A DNA stretch of 64,000 bases from Oceanobacillus saliphilus (GTDB taxonomy: Bacteria; Bacillota; Bacilli; Bacillales; Amphibacillaceae), in NCBI RefSeq assembly GCF_023522835.1, contig NZ_JALCZU010000002.1, forward strand, positions 186,001 to 250,000. The letters are read 5' to 3'. The notes under the pieces are model-generated. The model was not told the origin of the DNA. It did not search any database and saw only the letters and a program-made list of their open reading frames with translations. Each line of letters opens with the position of its first letter. Within the stretch, counting starts at the first letter, position 1. Shown in pieces: positions 34,544 through 46,258 of this stretch. The translations under genes and the position numbers were made by a program.

Positions 34544-35200
34544 CTATCCTTTCGTTGATGTAAGAATATCTTTAATCGCCTGATGTCGATCAGATTGATT
34601 AAAAACAGCACTACCGGCTACAAGCACGTCTGCTCCAGCATCTGTGCATAGTTTTGCCGTATCGGTATTGACCCCTCCATCTACTTCTATTTCGAATGAA
34701 AGGTTCAATTCCTTTCTCCAAGTATCAACCTGGCTAATTTTTTCTAGCGTTTCTTGGATAAATGTTTGTCCCCCAAAACCTGGATTCACAGTCATAATTA
34801 AGACGAGATCGACTTCCCGAAGAATTGGCTTGATCATTTCTGCCGGTGTTGCCGGATTAATGACAACTCCTGCTTTTGAGCCATTAGCTTTAATCAGTTG
34901 AATGGTGCGATGCAAATGTGTGCAGGCTTCCTGATGTACCGTAATGATGGAAGCACCAGCTTTTGCGAATTCAGGGATAAAAGGATCGGGATTTTCAATC
35001 ATTAAGTGTACATCCAATGGTAATGAAGTGACCGGTTTGATTGCTTCTACAATCAACGGTCCAATTGTAATATTTGGAACAAAATGTCCATCCATTACAT
35101 CAACATGGATATAATCCGCACCACCTGCTTCTACATCCTTTATCTCCTCACCCAATTTTGAAAAATCTGCTGATAATATTGATGGGGCAATCTTTGTCAT
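34544..35200 (-). CDS. rpe: Ribulose-phosphate 3-epimerase
   Basis: Pentose-phosphate TIM-barrel enzyme, 218 residues: APSILSADFSKLGEEI, HVDVMDGHFVPNITIGP with metal-binding His/Asp, HLMIENPD, MTVNPGFGGQTFI and EVDGGVNTDTA. It lies 3 bp after rsgA in the conserved rsgA-rpe-thiN order. Confidence 0.98.
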   Translation of the reverse strand: MTKIAPSILSADFSKLGEEIKDVEAGGADYIHVDVMDGHFVPNITIGPLIVEAIKPVTSLPLDVHLMIENPDPFIPEFAKAGASIITVHQEACTHLHRTIQLIKANGSKAGVVINPATPAEMIKPILREVDLVLIMTVNPGFGGQTFIQETLEKISQVDTWRKELNLSFEIEVDGGVNTDTAKLCTDAGADVLVAGSAVFNQSDRHQAIKDILTSTKG

Positions 35201-35203
35201 ATG

Positions 35204-36085
35204 TTAATACCTCGGCTTTCTATCTTGGATTTCTTCCAGGAAGCTCAAATAATGTTCATATCGGAACCTCGGAATTTCTTCGTTTTCTACTGCTTCCTTA
35301 ACTGCACATTTCGGTTCTTTATGATGCATGCAGCCCCGGAATTTACAATTCTCCTTTATTGCTCTCATTTCAGGAAAACAATCTGTCAGCTCTTCTGCTT
35401 CTATTTCACTAAATTCGAGGATACTGAAACCAGGCGTATCTGCTACCAGTCCTCCATTAATCTCCATAAGCTCCACATGCCTTGTTGTATGTTTTCCTCT
35501 TCCAAGGCTTTTTGAAATTTCGGCTGTCTTTAAAAGAAGAGAAGGTTTCAAAACATTTAAAAGGGAAGATTTCCCCACCCCGGATTGACCTGCAAAAACA
35601 GACACTTTACCCGCAAAGTAATGCTCCAGTTCTGGTATATTATCGGGTTGTTTTGAGGATAATAATTCAACCGAATACCCAATTTTTTCAAATAGCTGCC
35701 TATAGTTCTCCATTTCCTCTCGTTTTTCATCTGAAATTAAATCAATCTTCGTAATAAATATTAATGGTTCAATATCTTTTGATTCAATCAACACTAGAAA
35801 CCGATTGAGCAATAAAGTACTGAAATCGGGAGACACTGCTGAGCTGACTATAATGGCTTGATTGATATTTGCTATTGGCGGCCGGACTAGTTCATTTGTT
35901 CTTTTTTCAATTTCCATGATATATCCTTCACCAGGATTGCTTTCTTCAAATTGAACAAAATCACCTACAAGCGGAGTAATCTTTCTGTTACGAAAAACTC
36001 CTCTTCCTTTACAGGAATAGATCTTGTCACCCGATTGTACATAATAAAATCCGCTTAAAGCTTTTACAATTCTGCCTTCTGCCAT
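35204..36085 (-). CDS. rsgA: Small-subunit assembly GTPase RsgA (YloQ)
   Basis: Circularly permuted GTPase for late 30S maturation. It is 293 residues: an N-terminal OB fold, G4 FITKIDLI, G1 GQSGVGKSSLLN, G3 DTPGFS, and a C-terminal zinc knuckle (CKFRGCMHHKEPKC). Unlike RbgA in this window, its G4 is close to canonical (TKID). Its ATG touches the prkC stop. It is a neighbour and a known phosphorylation target of PrkC-type kinases. Confidence 0.97.
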   Translation of the reverse strand: MAEGRIVKALSGFYYVQSGDKIYSCKGRGVFRNRKITPLVGDFVQFEESNPGEGYIMEIEKRTNELVRPPIANINQAIIVSSAVSPDFSTLLLNRFLVLIESKDIEPLIFITKIDLISDEKREEMENYRQLFEKIGYSVELLSSKQPDNIPELEHYFAGKVSVFAGQSGVGKSSLLNVLKPSLLLKTAEISKSLGRGKHTTRHVELMEINGGLVADTPGFSILEFSEIEAEELTDCFPEMRAIKENCKFRGCMHHKEPKCAVKEAVENEEIPRFRYEHYLSFLEEIQDRKPRY

Positions 36086-38176
36086 TTAGTCAACCTCTTC
36101 CCCTTCATAGGATACTGTTTTATTTCTGACGACTTCATCGTCTCTCATGATTATATATTCCGCTGTACTGTCAGGAGCAATTGTCAATGTGAAAGTAATA
36201 TCAGTGTCTTCCGTAATGATTTGCTCGTCATATAGATTTGATATATCGTTCTCTGCATCATCAATGTATACACGTATAATTTGCTCAACAGGTTCCTCTT
36301 GTTCCACCTGTTCCCCCTCTTCTTCATTTCCTTCATCAGGAGCAGTTTCAGGGTTGTATGTCACCGAGTAAGTGATTGTATGCGAACGGGGTGGCCTTTC
36401 TTCGGGACCAATCGATATATATACATCAACAGTCGAGCCTTCTCCCAGTTCCGTACCTGTTGCTGGATCCTGCCTTACCACATATCCTGCCGGAACATTT
36501 TCCGAGTTTACTTGATTAACTCTCATCGAAAGATTATTATTTTCCAGATAGGATCTCGCTTCCTGTTCAGTCATTCCCGTAAGATTGTTCAAGTTAACCA
36601 ATTCTGGTCCCATACTGATTTCGAAAATAACCTTTTCTTCACTTGGCACCACTTCAGTGCCAGCAGCTGGCTGAATTTGTGTAATAATTTCTCCGACTGG
36701 TCTATTAGAATATTGTTCATAAGTCGTCACATCTGTAAACCCTGCTTCATCAAGAAGTCTGCTTACTTGTCCAATATCCCGTCCGACATAATCATTAAAA
36801 GCAACTCGCTCTTTACCTTGACTGACAAAAAGCGTAACAGTGGATCCCGCGCTAGCAGTTCTGCCAGCCCTTGGAGTCGATCGGACTACAAATCCTTCCT
36901 CTATATCTTCAGAGTAAGTATCCTCGCGCTCGACAACTAAATTACTTGCTTCTAGTATTTCCTTAGCCTCTTCATATTCCAGCTCTGTGACATCCTCTAC
37001 GATAACATCTTGTGGCTGTATTAAACCAGGAATCAGAAAAAGTGCGGCTGCAGTGGCTACAAGTAAAATAAACAACGTAATGAACATTGCTATCCATTTT
37101 TTCTTGCCCTTCTTCTCTTTCACCGGTTTTGATTTCTTTTTCTGTTTTTGCTGCTTTTTTACAGGCATTGCTGACTTTTGGGAGGATTGTTTTACCTCTT
37201 TTTCCTCAGGGAAATTTTTGGTTCCTTCATTTACTTGATGGACCAATGTTGCCTGTTCCATATCTTCTTCCATTTGACGATCTGTAATGATTGGGATGGC
37301 CTTCGTTTCTTCACCCACTTCGATTGGTGGTGAAAAGGGGGCTTCATGTAGCTTATCTGGATCCAAAGCTGTTTCGATTGCCTCTTCCAATTCATAAATA
37401 CTGTTGTACCGGTGGAATGGGTCCTTGGCTGTTGCCTTCAGCACTATATTTTCAACGCTCTGCGGTATGTCCTGATTAAATCTTCTAACAGACGGTGTAT
37501 TGCTCTGCAAATGTTTTAGAGCAATGGAAACTGGAGACTGACCAGAGAATGGCAGACGTCCTGTAAGCAGCTCAAATAAAACAATACCCATTGAATAGAT
37601 ATCTGACTTTTTAGTAGCCATTCCACCTCTTGCCTGTTCAGGAGATAAGTAATGTACAGATCCGAGTATAGAATTTGTCTGGGTCAAAGAAGTCGCACTT
37701 AATGCAATAGCAATACCAAAATCCGTTACCTTTGCCTGCCCAAAACTGTTAACCAGAATATTCTGCGGCTTTATATCACGATGAACAATGTCATTTGCAT
37801 GCGCATGAGCAATTGCTGAACTGATTTGTTTCATAAAGTCCAAAGCTTCCTGAACATCAATCGGTCCATAATGCTGTATGTATTCTTTTAAAGTCATACC
37901 GTCCACATATTCCATAACCATATAAAGTAATTGATCTTCTTCACCGACATCAAAGATATTTACAATATTGGGATGCGATAAACTCGTTGCGGATTGTGCT
38001 TCTCTATCAAAACGCGCAATGAATTCCTGGTCATTAATGTATTCCATCCGTAAAGCCTTTACTGCAACATCACGGTCCAGAATGATATCTCTGGCTAAAA
38101 ATACATTGGCCATCCCACCCCCGCCAATTTTTGCTTTTATTTTATAGCGTTCATTCAAGAGGTGACCACTGTTCAT
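36086..38176 (-). CDS. prkC: PASTA-domain Ser/Thr protein kinase PrkC
   Basis: Membrane kinase that senses peptidoglycan fragments; in Bacillus it signals spore germination and growth state. It is 696 residues: Hanks kinase with Lys40, HRDIKPQN (132-139) and DFG (152-154), a basic linker, one membrane segment (about 365-388), and three PASTA repeats. The extracellular end is a very acidic Glu-rich linker (GNEEEGEQVEQEEP) and a final beta-rich domain. The start overlaps the prpC stop by 4 bp (ATGA). It is slightly longer than the B. subtilis protein, mainly at linkers. Confidence 0.97.
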   Translation of the reverse strand: MNSGHLLNERYKIKAKIGGGGMANVFLARDIILDRDVAVKALRMEYINDQEFIARFDREAQSATSLSHPNIVNIFDVGEEDQLLYMVMEYVDGMTLKEYIQHYGPIDVQEALDFMKQISSAIAHAHANDIVHRDIKPQNILVNSFGQAKVTDFGIAIALSATSLTQTNSILGSVHYLSPEQARGGMATKKSDIYSMGIVLFELLTGRLPFSGQSPVSIALKHLQSNTPSVRRFNQDIPQSVENIVLKATAKDPFHRYNSIYELEEAIETALDPDKLHEAPFSPPIEVGEETKAIPIITDRQMEEDMEQATLVHQVNEGTKNFPEEKEVKQSSQKSAMPVKKQQKQKKKSKPVKEKKGKKKWIAMFITLFILLVATAAALFLIPGLIQPQDVIVEDVTELEYEEAKEILEASNLVVEREDTYSEDIEEGFVVRSTPRAGRTASAGSTVTLFVSQGKERVAFNDYVGRDIGQVSRLLDEAGFTDVTTYEQYSNRPVGEIITQIQPAAGTEVVPSEEKVIFEISMGPELVNLNNLTGMTEQEARSYLENNNLSMRVNQVNSENVPAGYVVRQDPATGTELGEGSTVDVYISIGPEERPPRSHTITYSVTYNPETAPDEGNEEEGEQVEQEEPVEQIIRVYIDDAENDISNLYDEQIITEDTDITFTLTIAPDSTAEYIIMRDDEVVRNKTVSYEGEEVD

Positions 38177-38931
38177 GTATTTTCACCTGCTTCCGAAGAA
38201 GATTCATGCTGGATAAGAATCAGAGAAATATTATCTTCTCCTCCCCGTTCGTTGGCAAGGTCTATCATTTCTTGTCCTATTTGTGCCAAAGGATTAGGCT
38301 TCTGTGTAAATGCGGCCAGTTCTTCAACATTCAATTTATTGGATAATCCATCAGAACATAGTAACAGTCTGTTTTCCTTCTCCCATTCCACGGTCTTGAT
38401 ATCTTCCGAAATAGATTGTTCTGTACCCATCGCTTTCAGCAGAACATTCTTTCTTGGATGCTGTTCTGCATCGTCCTCCGTAATTTGTCCCGTTCGGACC
38501 AGCTCATTTACAAGTGAATGGTCCTCTGTAATTTGCTTCAAGCCGTTTTCTCCTGATATATAGCACCTGCTGTCACCAACATGTGCTACTGTCACAAATT
38601 CATCCGTGCATATTGCAATTACAACTGTTGTGCCCATACCCTTACATTCCTTATTTTTAAGAGAATGTTCGTAGATGGACTGATTGATCTCAGAAATAGA
38701 AGCTGATAACCATGATTCCAGAGATTCTGAAGTATTCAGTCCAGATTGTGGCTCCCATTTATCACGGATTAAATCTGTTGCAAGTTTACTTGCAACATCT
38801 CCAGCCTGATGACCACCCATCCCATCTGCAATAACAGCTATGAGCTGATTGTCTTTGTTATAAAATATCCCACCGGAATCTTCGTTATGGCTTCTAACTT
38901 GACCACGGTCAGTCAGAAAATGACCTTCCAT
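38173..38931 (-). CDS. prpC: PP2C-type protein phosphatase PrpC (Stp)
   Basis: Metal-dependent phosphatase that reverses PrkC phosphorylation. It is 252 residues with RSHNEDSGG (Asp18), ADGMGGHQAGDVAS (Asp36), VAHVGDSRCY, TEDHSLVNELVR and a GGEDNISLIL metal site. GGGGGGAAAAGC precedes the ATG. In B. subtilis rlmN lies just upstream; here a 106-bp gap with a weak possible promoter takes its place. Confidence 0.97.
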   Translation of the reverse strand: MEGHFLTDRGQVRSHNEDSGGIFYNKDNQLIAVIADGMGGHQAGDVASKLATDLIRDKWEPQSGLNTSESLESWLSASISEINQSIYEHSLKNKECKGMGTTVVIAICTDEFVTVAHVGDSRCYISGENGLKQITEDHSLVNELVRTGQITEDDAEQHPRKNVLLKAMGTEQSISEDIKTVEWEKENRLLLCSDGLSNKLNVEELAAFTQKPNPLAQIGQEMIDLANERGGEDNISLILIQHESSSEAGENT

Positions 38932-39037
38932 GCTTTTCCCCCCCAGCTCTTTAGCAAGTTATCGTTTGTTTCATTAATTGTTTGCATACCATACTATACA
39001 TAAAGTATTGCACAATTTTGCCAATAAAAGAACCAAA

Positions 39038-40384
39038 TTATACATTTTTTTTGAGGCGTGTCAAAAAGAATCCATCTGTCTGATAATCCTGAGGGAATAA
39101 TTGTAGTCCAATTTCTGTTATGCCAGATGATTTTATTAATTCCGTTGGCAGTTTTTCAAAAAACTCCATATCTACTTGAAAATCGTGATTTTTTTCCAGA
39201 AATTGCTTGACAACATTTTCATTCTCTTCGACATCTACTGTGCATGTGCTATAGATTAATAAACCATCTTTTTTTAGTAAAGGAGCGGTGCTCTCAAGAA
39301 TGTCCAATTGAATTTTGGAAAGTCGCTTAATGTCATCTTCTTTTTTATGGTATTTGATCTCAGGCTTACCTCTTATTACCCCTAACCCTGAACACGGGGC
39401 ATCAATCAATATTCGATCAAAGCTTTCATTTTCATGAATTTCATCAAGCTTTCTTGCGTCAAAAGCATTCGCGTTAATAATGGACAAATTTAACAATGCT
39501 GCTTTTTCATTAATCTGTTTCACTTTCTTGTCATGCAAGTCATAGGCGTGTATTTCACCTTTATCTTGCATCTTTTCAGCAATATGGGTCACTTTCCCTC
39601 CAGGTGCACTGCACCCATCCAAAATGTGCATACCAGGTCTTGCATCAAGCATTTCTCCAACAAGCATGGAACTTTGATCCTGAATGGTCACATAACCTTG
39701 TTTAAATAGCTCTGTATTCAGAATGTTGCCTTTGTCAATAATGATACCTTGTGCTGAAAATTTGGATTCTCTTACTTCAAACCCTTGTTTCTGCAATGCT
39801 TCCATTGCTTCTTGCCGTGTAATCTTCAGTGGTTGAATCCGGACAGAGCTACGTTTTTTTGTGGTATTTGCTTCACACATTGCCTTCGTCGTTTCATATC
39901 CGTAAATACCAATCCATCGTTCCACAAGCCATTCTGGATGACTTGTTACAACTGACAACCGTTTAACTGAATCTTCAATTGAATCTGTTTCAGTTACACC
40001 ATTACGCTGAACATTCCGAAGAACACCATTGACGAGTGAAGCTACTCCTTTATGTCCACGCTGTTTCGCAATTTCGACCGCCTCATGAATGATTGCATGA
40101 TCTGGTACTTTATCAAGATAAACCATTTGATATAGTGACATTCGTAAAAGCATTCTTACCCAAAGATCCATTTTTTTACTGTTTTTTACATAGCTATCCA
40201 AATAGAAGTCCAAAGTAATCTGTCTCTGGATTGTCCCGTAGACGATTTCAGTCAGAAGACCTTCATCTTTCTGAGGGATCCGTTTGGATTTTATTTCACT
40301 GTCGATCAATAAGTGACTGAATCCACTATCCTTCTCTATCCGGAGCAGCAAATCCAGAATTGTGTTTCGTAATTGATATTTCAT
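39038..40384 (-). CDS. rsmB: 16S rRNA (cytosine967-C5)-methyltransferase
   Basis: 448 residues: an N-terminal NusB-like RNA-binding domain, then a SAM methyltransferase with LDGCSAPGGKVTHIAE (SAM loop), DAPCSGLGVIRGKPEIKY and STCTVDVEENE, which carry the two catalytic Cys. ATG 40384 follows AGGTGG and begins one base after the fmt stop. fmt-rsmB is a standard pair. Confidence 0.97.
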   Translation of the reverse strand: MKYQLRNTILDLLLRIEKDSGFSHLLIDSEIKSKRIPQKDEGLLTEIVYGTIQRQITLDFYLDSYVKNSKKMDLWVRMLLRMSLYQMVYLDKVPDHAIIHEAVEIAKQRGHKGVASLVNGVLRNVQRNGVTETDSIEDSVKRLSVVTSHPEWLVERWIGIYGYETTKAMCEANTTKKRSSVRIQPLKITRQEAMEALQKQGFEVRESKFSAQGIIIDKGNILNTELFKQGYVTIQDQSSMLVGEMLDARPGMHILDGCSAPGGKVTHIAEKMQDKGEIHAYDLHDKKVKQINEKAALLNLSIINANAFDARKLDEIHENESFDRILIDAPCSGLGVIRGKPEIKYHKKEDDIKRLSKIQLDILESTAPLLKKDGLLIYSTCTVDVEENENVVKQFLEKNHDFQVDMEFFEKLPTELIKSSGITEIGLQLFPQDYQTDGFFLTRLKKNV

Positions 40385-40385
40385 A

Positions 40386-41327
40386 TTATCCACCTAATAT
40401 TATCCCAGTTTTTATACGATCCTGTGACGCCTGTAAATAATCTTTAACTGACATTCTCTTTTTACCTGCTGGCTGAATTTCTGTGACTTTTAACCCTTTT
40501 TGATCACCGCAGACTACAATGAAATTATTCGTATCCTTTGTTGCAATTTCGCCAGGTTCCATTCCATTATATGTCGTTTCAATGGGTTCTCCCCACCAGA
40601 TTTTCATAACCTTTCCCTCATAAGTAGTAAAAGCTACCGGCCATGGATGCAATCCGCGAATATGATTGTATATTTCAGTGTGGCTTTTATTCCAATCTAT
40701 TTTTTCCTGCTCCCTCTTGATATTGGAGGCAAATGTGGCTTCTGACTCATTTTGTTTCTTCGGGTGAAGTTCTTTTGCGAAGAGTTTAGGCAATGTCCCG
40801 GTTAACAGCTCTGCACCTGCTGCCGACAGTTTATCATGCATACTGCCTACATGATCTCCTTTTTCAATGGGCACGGAGCATTGCGTCAAAATATCTCCTG
40901 CATCTAGTTTTTCAACCATGTACATAATGGTAATTCCAGTTTCTTTTTTGCCCTGCATGATTGCATAATGAATCGGTGCTCCTCCACGTAATTCCGGAAG
41001 CAGTGATGCATGAACATTGATGCAACCAAATTCAGGCGCTTCTAGAATTTCGTTTGGAAGTAATTGCCCATAGGCAGCTGTAACGATCAAATCTGGTTCA
41101 TATTTCAAAATTTCTTCATAATCAATCCTTAATTTCTCGGGTTGAAATACGGGTATATTGTTTCTTTCTGCCTCGACTTTAACGGGTGGAGGTGTGATGA
41201 CACGTTTCCTCCCCTTGGGACGATCTGGTTGCGTTACAACAAGCACTATTTCATATTCAGATTCAACAAGTGTTCGTAATATAGGAACTGAAAAATCCGG
41301 TGTCCCCATAAATACTATTCGCTTCAT
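40386..41327 (-). CDS. fmt: Methionyl-tRNA formyltransferase
   Basis: Formylates initiator Met-tRNA. It is 313 residues: [16 protein letters not shown], catalytic region [22 protein letters not shown] with the His of the Asn-His-Asp site, and [14 protein letters not shown]. The second of two adjacent ATGs is used. It is preceded by priA with only 38 bp; the deformylase gene usually between them in Bacillus is absent. Confidence 0.97.
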   Translation of the reverse strand: MKRIVFMGTPDFSVPILRTLVESEYEIVLVVTQPDRPKGRKRVITPPPVKVEAERNNIPVFQPEKLRIDYEEILKYEPDLIVTAAYGQLLPNEILEAPEFGCINVHASLLPELRGGAPIHYAIMQGKKETGITIMYMVEKLDAGDILTQCSVPIEKGDHVGSMHDKLSAAGAELLTGTLPKLFAKELHPKKQNESEATFASNIKREQEKIDWNKSHTEIYNHIRGLHPWPVAFTTYEGKVMKIWWGEPIETTYNGMEPGEIATKDTNNFIVVCGDQKGLKVTEIQPAGKKRMSVKDYLQASQDRIKTGIILGG

Positions 41328-41365
41328 CATAAAAACCTTCTTTCGCTACTGACGGAAATATACAG

Positions 41366-43774
41366 CTACATCATGTGATAGGGCTGCATATCAACCGTAA
41401 TCAGTAAATCATTTTTCCTTACTTCATCAGCAAAAACATTCTTTATTTTATTGATATAATGACGTAAATGCGGCTCATCTCTGTATTTTATCATGCATTG
41501 ATAGCGATATCTATCTTTGATGCGCGGTATAGGGGATGGAGTCGGACCTAGTACAACCGTATTATTCCCAACTGATTTCATCAATAATTGTGCTATTTGC
41601 TGCGTTGTTTGAACAGCTTTCACATTATTTTCGTGTGAAACTGTTATGAGAGCCAGATAAAAGTATGGAGGATAGTGAAACGTTTTCCGCATTGCCATTT
41701 CCTTTTTATAAAAATCAGTGAAATTATATTCACTTGCTAGCTCGATGCTGTAATGGTCAGGCGTATAGGTCTGTACAATAACCTCGCCTGGAAGTTCATG
41801 CCTTCCAGCACGTCCGCTCACCTGTGTAAGCAATTGAAATGTTTTTTCGGATGATCGGAAATCAGGAAGATGCAGCATAGAATCAGCACTGAGCACGCCC
41901 ACGAGGGTAACATTTTCAAAATCCAAACCTTTGGCAATCATCTGTGTACCCAATAGTATGTCCGCTTTTCTTTCGGCAAATTGCTTCAGAAGTTTTTCAT
42001 GGGAACCTTTCCTTCTAGTAGTATCAACATCCATACGTACGACCCTTGCCTCAGGAATCAGTTTTGTCAATGACTCTTCCACTTTTTGTGTGCCCGTCCC
42101 AAAATAGCGGATTAAATCACTCTCACATTCCGGACATACAACCGGAACTTTTTCTTCATAGGAACAATAATGGCATTTGAGCTGATTGCTGTTTTTGTGA
42201 AACGTTAAAGCAATATCACAATGCGGACATTCTTTAACGTGTCCACAATCTCTGCACATGACAAAAGTAGAGTAGCCCCTTCTGTTTAACATCAGAACAA
42301 TTTGTTCACCTTTATTCAGACATTGCTGGATTTTGTCCTTAAGCGTTCTCGAAAACATTGTCCGATTACCTGCATGAAGTTCATTTCTCATATCTATGAT
42401 TTCCACCTCAGGCATTGCTTTTCCATTCGTTCTTTCATTCAAGATGGAAAGCTTATATACACCCTTACTGGCCCTTGCGTACGATTCCAGGGCAGGCGTA
42501 GCACTTCCCAGTATAACGGGACAGCTATTTTTTTGTCCTCTATGAATGGCTACATCGCGTGCGTGGTAGCGAGGCTGGTCTTCCTGCTTGTAGGTTGTCT
42601 CATGTTCTTCGTCAATGATAATGATACCTAGGTTTTCAAAGGGAGCAAATATGGCAGATCTTGCGCCCACAACTACCTTCACTTCTTTACGGAGAATTCT
42701 ACGCCATTCATCAAACTTTTCTCCGGCAGAGAGTGCGCTGTGCATGACCGCAACATTGGAGCCAAACCTTCCTTTAAACCGTTTCACCATTTGTGGTGTC
42801 AGTGAAATTTCCGGAACAAGGACGATTGCCTCTTTCCCTTTATTTAACACATTTTGGATTGCCTGCAGATAAATTTCTGTTTTGCCACTTCCGGTAACAC
42901 CGTGAATCAGAAAGACATCGTGATTATTTGTTTCAATCGATTCATTAATTGGCTGAATTGCTTCCCTTTGCTCATTGGTTAATTCCAATGGTGATGTTCT
43001 TGGAAAGTCTTCATCATTATAGGGATTTCGCAGCACTTCTTTTGAGGATGTCTCCAAAAGACCTTTTTCAACGAGTGCCTTTACAGTAGTTGCAGTAGTG
43101 TTTAATTTCTTCAATAATTCCTGCTGTTCTACTTCTTTTTCATAGTCAATGAAAAATAAAAGCAGTTGTTTCTGTTTTTTAGCTGATTTGGGTAAATCAC
43201 CAACGGCCTCCTCCAACAAATGAATCTCTTTGGCCGGTTTGACCATTGTAACCTGTTTTTTAGTAATTCTCGATTTCACCAGATATTCGATTGAAATATC
43301 CCCGGCCTCTATCCGTTTTTGAAGCTGGTAATAACTGATTGATGATGCTTCAAATTCCTCAAAAGGGATGTACCCCCTGCCCGCGAAAAGATGTTCCATC
43401 TCATCGGGTAAATTTTCATCCGAAAGACGAACCAGCTCTTTCTTATAGTGTGATTTTAAAACCTGGGGAAGCATTGCCTGCAATGCGGTAATTGACAGGC
43501 TTAATGTTTCTTCTGCCACCCATTTTCCAAGTTCAAGCAGTTCTTCAGTCAATACAGGGGTTACATCCAGCACATCGATAATATCTTTCAATTTACTGAA
43601 GCTGGACTCGGAAGTTATATCCACTACAAAGCCCATTATTTTACGAGGTCCGAATGGAACAATCACCCTCATGCCAACAGAAAGCATATCCATGAATTTT
43701 TCTGGAATCATATAATCAAATGTTTGATTCGTGGAACTTGCCGGCACATCAACAATAACTTTAGCTATATTCAC
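41366..43774 (-). CDS. priA: Primosomal replication restart helicase PriA
   Basis: 802 residues. N-terminal DNA-binding domain, SF2 helicase with GVTGSGKTEIYLQ (Walker A), IIIDEEHETTYKQ, GSATPALES, and a zinc-binding insert with Cys pairs (CRDCGHVKECPHC, CHYCSY, CPEC). It reloads the replisome at stalled forks. It starts with GTG and overlaps the coaBC stop by 4 bp. Confidence 0.98.
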   Translation of the reverse strand: MNIAKVIVDVPASSTNQTFDYMIPEKFMDMLSVGMRVIVPFGPRKIMGFVVDITSESSFSKLKDIIDVLDVTPVLTEELLELGKWVAEETLSLSITALQAMLPQVLKSHYKKELVRLSDENLPDEMEHLFAGRGYIPFEEFEASSISYYQLQKRIEAGDISIEYLVKSRITKKQVTMVKPAKEIHLLEEAVGDLPKSAKKQKQLLLFFIDYEKEVEQQELLKKLNTTATTVKALVEKGLLETSSKEVLRNPYNDEDFPRTSPLELTNEQREAIQPINESIETNNHDVFLIHGVTGSGKTEIYLQAIQNVLNKGKEAIVLVPEISLTPQMVKRFKGRFGSNVAVMHSALSAGEKFDEWRRILRKEVKVVVGARSAIFAPFENLGIIIIDEEHETTYKQEDQPRYHARDVAIHRGQKNSCPVILGSATPALESYARASKGVYKLSILNERTNGKAMPEVEIIDMRNELHAGNRTMFSRTLKDKIQQCLNKGEQIVLMLNRRGYSTFVMCRDCGHVKECPHCDIALTFHKNSNQLKCHYCSYEEKVPVVCPECESDLIRYFGTGTQKVEESLTKLIPEARVVRMDVDTTRRKGSHEKLLKQFAERKADILLGTQMIAKGLDFENVTLVGVLSADSMLHLPDFRSSEKTFQLLTQVSGRAGRHELPGEVIVQTYTPDHYSIELASEYNFTDFYKKEMAMRKTFHYPPYFYLALITVSHENNVKAVQTTQQIAQLLMKSVGNNTVVLGPTPSPIPRIKDRYRYQCMIKYRDEPHLRHYINKIKNVFADEVRKNDLLITVDMQPYHMM

Positions 43775-44979
43775 TGCACTTCATCCTTCATATCCCTGTC
43801 TATAAATGTAAGAATCTTTTCTGCTATTTCCTTTTTCGATGCTAATGCAACTTCATCTTGTTTCATTAATTTATTTACATAAGTAACGACGTTCGTATCT
43901 CCTCCAAACCCAGCCCCTTCAGAAGATACATCATTAATGACAATCGCATCCAAATTCTTTTTTACAAGCTTTTTCTTTCCGTATTCCAAAGGATTTGTAG
44001 TCTCAGCCGCAAAGCCGACCAAATACTGTCCTGATTTTATTTCACCGAGCGATTGAAGGATATCCTTCGTTCGTTCCATCTCAATATGCCAGTTACCATC
44101 CTGCTTCTTCATTTTTTCACCATATATGTGTTTTGGTCTGTAGTCAGCCACTGCAGCGGACTTTATAACGATATCCTGATCCTTGAAATGAAGATGCATA
44201 GCATCATACATCTGCTCAGCAGTTGTAACATCGATTATCTTAATTCCAGAGTGTGTCACTTTCTCTGCAACAGGACCTGTTACAAGCGTGACATCTGCTC
44301 CATATTCTGCTGCCGCTTCGGCAAGTGCGAAGCCCATTTTCCCAGTTGATCGATTTGTAAAAAAACGTACGGGATCAATCTGTTCTCTTGTAGGTCCTGC
44401 CGAAATAAGTACTTTCTTGCCTGAAAGGAATGGTTCACGCTGCTGATGCGATTCGATTACTTTAATAATGCTTTCCGGTTCTTCCAAACGTCCTTTTCCA
44501 ACATAGCCACATGCCAAATAGCCCGCCCCTGGTTCTATAAAATGGTATCCCCATTGCTCAAGCTGTTTCATGTTTTTTATTACAGCTGGGTGTGCATACA
44601 TATGTACATTCATTGCTGGAGCTATATAAACTTCGGCCTGAGTGGCAAGTAAGGTAGTGGAGAGCATATCATCTGCAATGCCATTTGCAAGTTTTCCGAT
44701 TATATTTGCTGTCGCCGGAGCAATAAGTGCAATTTCTGCCCAATCCGCCAAATCAATATGGGCAATTTTATCTGGATGTTTCTCATCAAACGTATCTATA
44801 TATACGGGGTTTCTCGATAATGCTTGAAATGTTAGTGGTGAAACAAATTCAGCAGCACTTTCTGTCATGATGACTTTTACATTCGCACCTTTTTGGACTA
44901 ATTTGCTTGTAAGAGCACATGCTTTGTATACTGCTATCCCACCGGAAACTCCCAATAAGATGTTTTTTTGGTTAACCAT
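43771..44979 (-). CDS. coaBC: Bifunctional phosphopantothenoylcysteine decarboxylase / phosphopantothenate-cysteine ligase
   Basis: CoA biosynthesis. The 402 residues hold the N-terminal flavin-dependent CoaC half (GVSGGIAVYKA, PAMNVHMYAHPA, GYLACGYVGKGRLEEP with the catalytic Cys) and the C-terminal CoaB half (LISAGPTREQIDPVRF, NRSTGKMG). AAGGAG precedes the ATG. The flanking rpoZ and priA match B. subtilis order. Confidence 0.98.
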   Translation of the reverse strand: MVNQKNILLGVSGGIAVYKACALTSKLVQKGANVKVIMTESAAEFVSPLTFQALSRNPVYIDTFDEKHPDKIAHIDLADWAEIALIAPATANIIGKLANGIADDMLSTTLLATQAEVYIAPAMNVHMYAHPAVIKNMKQLEQWGYHFIEPGAGYLACGYVGKGRLEEPESIIKVIESHQQREPFLSGKKVLISAGPTREQIDPVRFFTNRSTGKMGFALAEAAAEYGADVTLVTGPVAEKVTHSGIKIIDVTTAEQMYDAMHLHFKDQDIVIKSAAVADYRPKHIYGEKMKKQDGNWHIEMERTKDILQSLGEIKSGQYLVGFAAETTNPLEYGKKKLVKKNLDAIVINDVSSEGAGFGGDTNVVTYVNKLMKQDEVALASKKEIAEKILTFIDRDMKDEVQ

Positions 44980-45098
44980 TTTATAACTCCTTCCATACCT
45001 GTTTTCGTACTAACTGTAGTTTATTTATACCATATAAATAGAACATATATCTTCTATAACGCGTTAATAAAATCTGAAATGCATCATCTCTCCAACAA

Positions 45099-45134
45099 CT
45101 AAAATAAACTCCCCGCCATATTCGCGGAGAGTTT
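45099..45134 (-). terminator. Terminator after rpoZ
   Basis: On the minus strand AAACTCTCCGC and GCGGGGAGTTT form a stem followed by ATTTTAG. It separates the gmk-rpoZ unit from coaBC. Confidence 0.7.
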
Positions 45135-45150
45135 ATCTATTTTTGACGGA

Positions 45151-46258
<1,108 letters not shown>

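Noticed and set aside
36281-36940. A 219-codon plus-strand frame over prkC
   Set aside because: Antisense to the PASTA region of prkC; no ribosome site and no domain.
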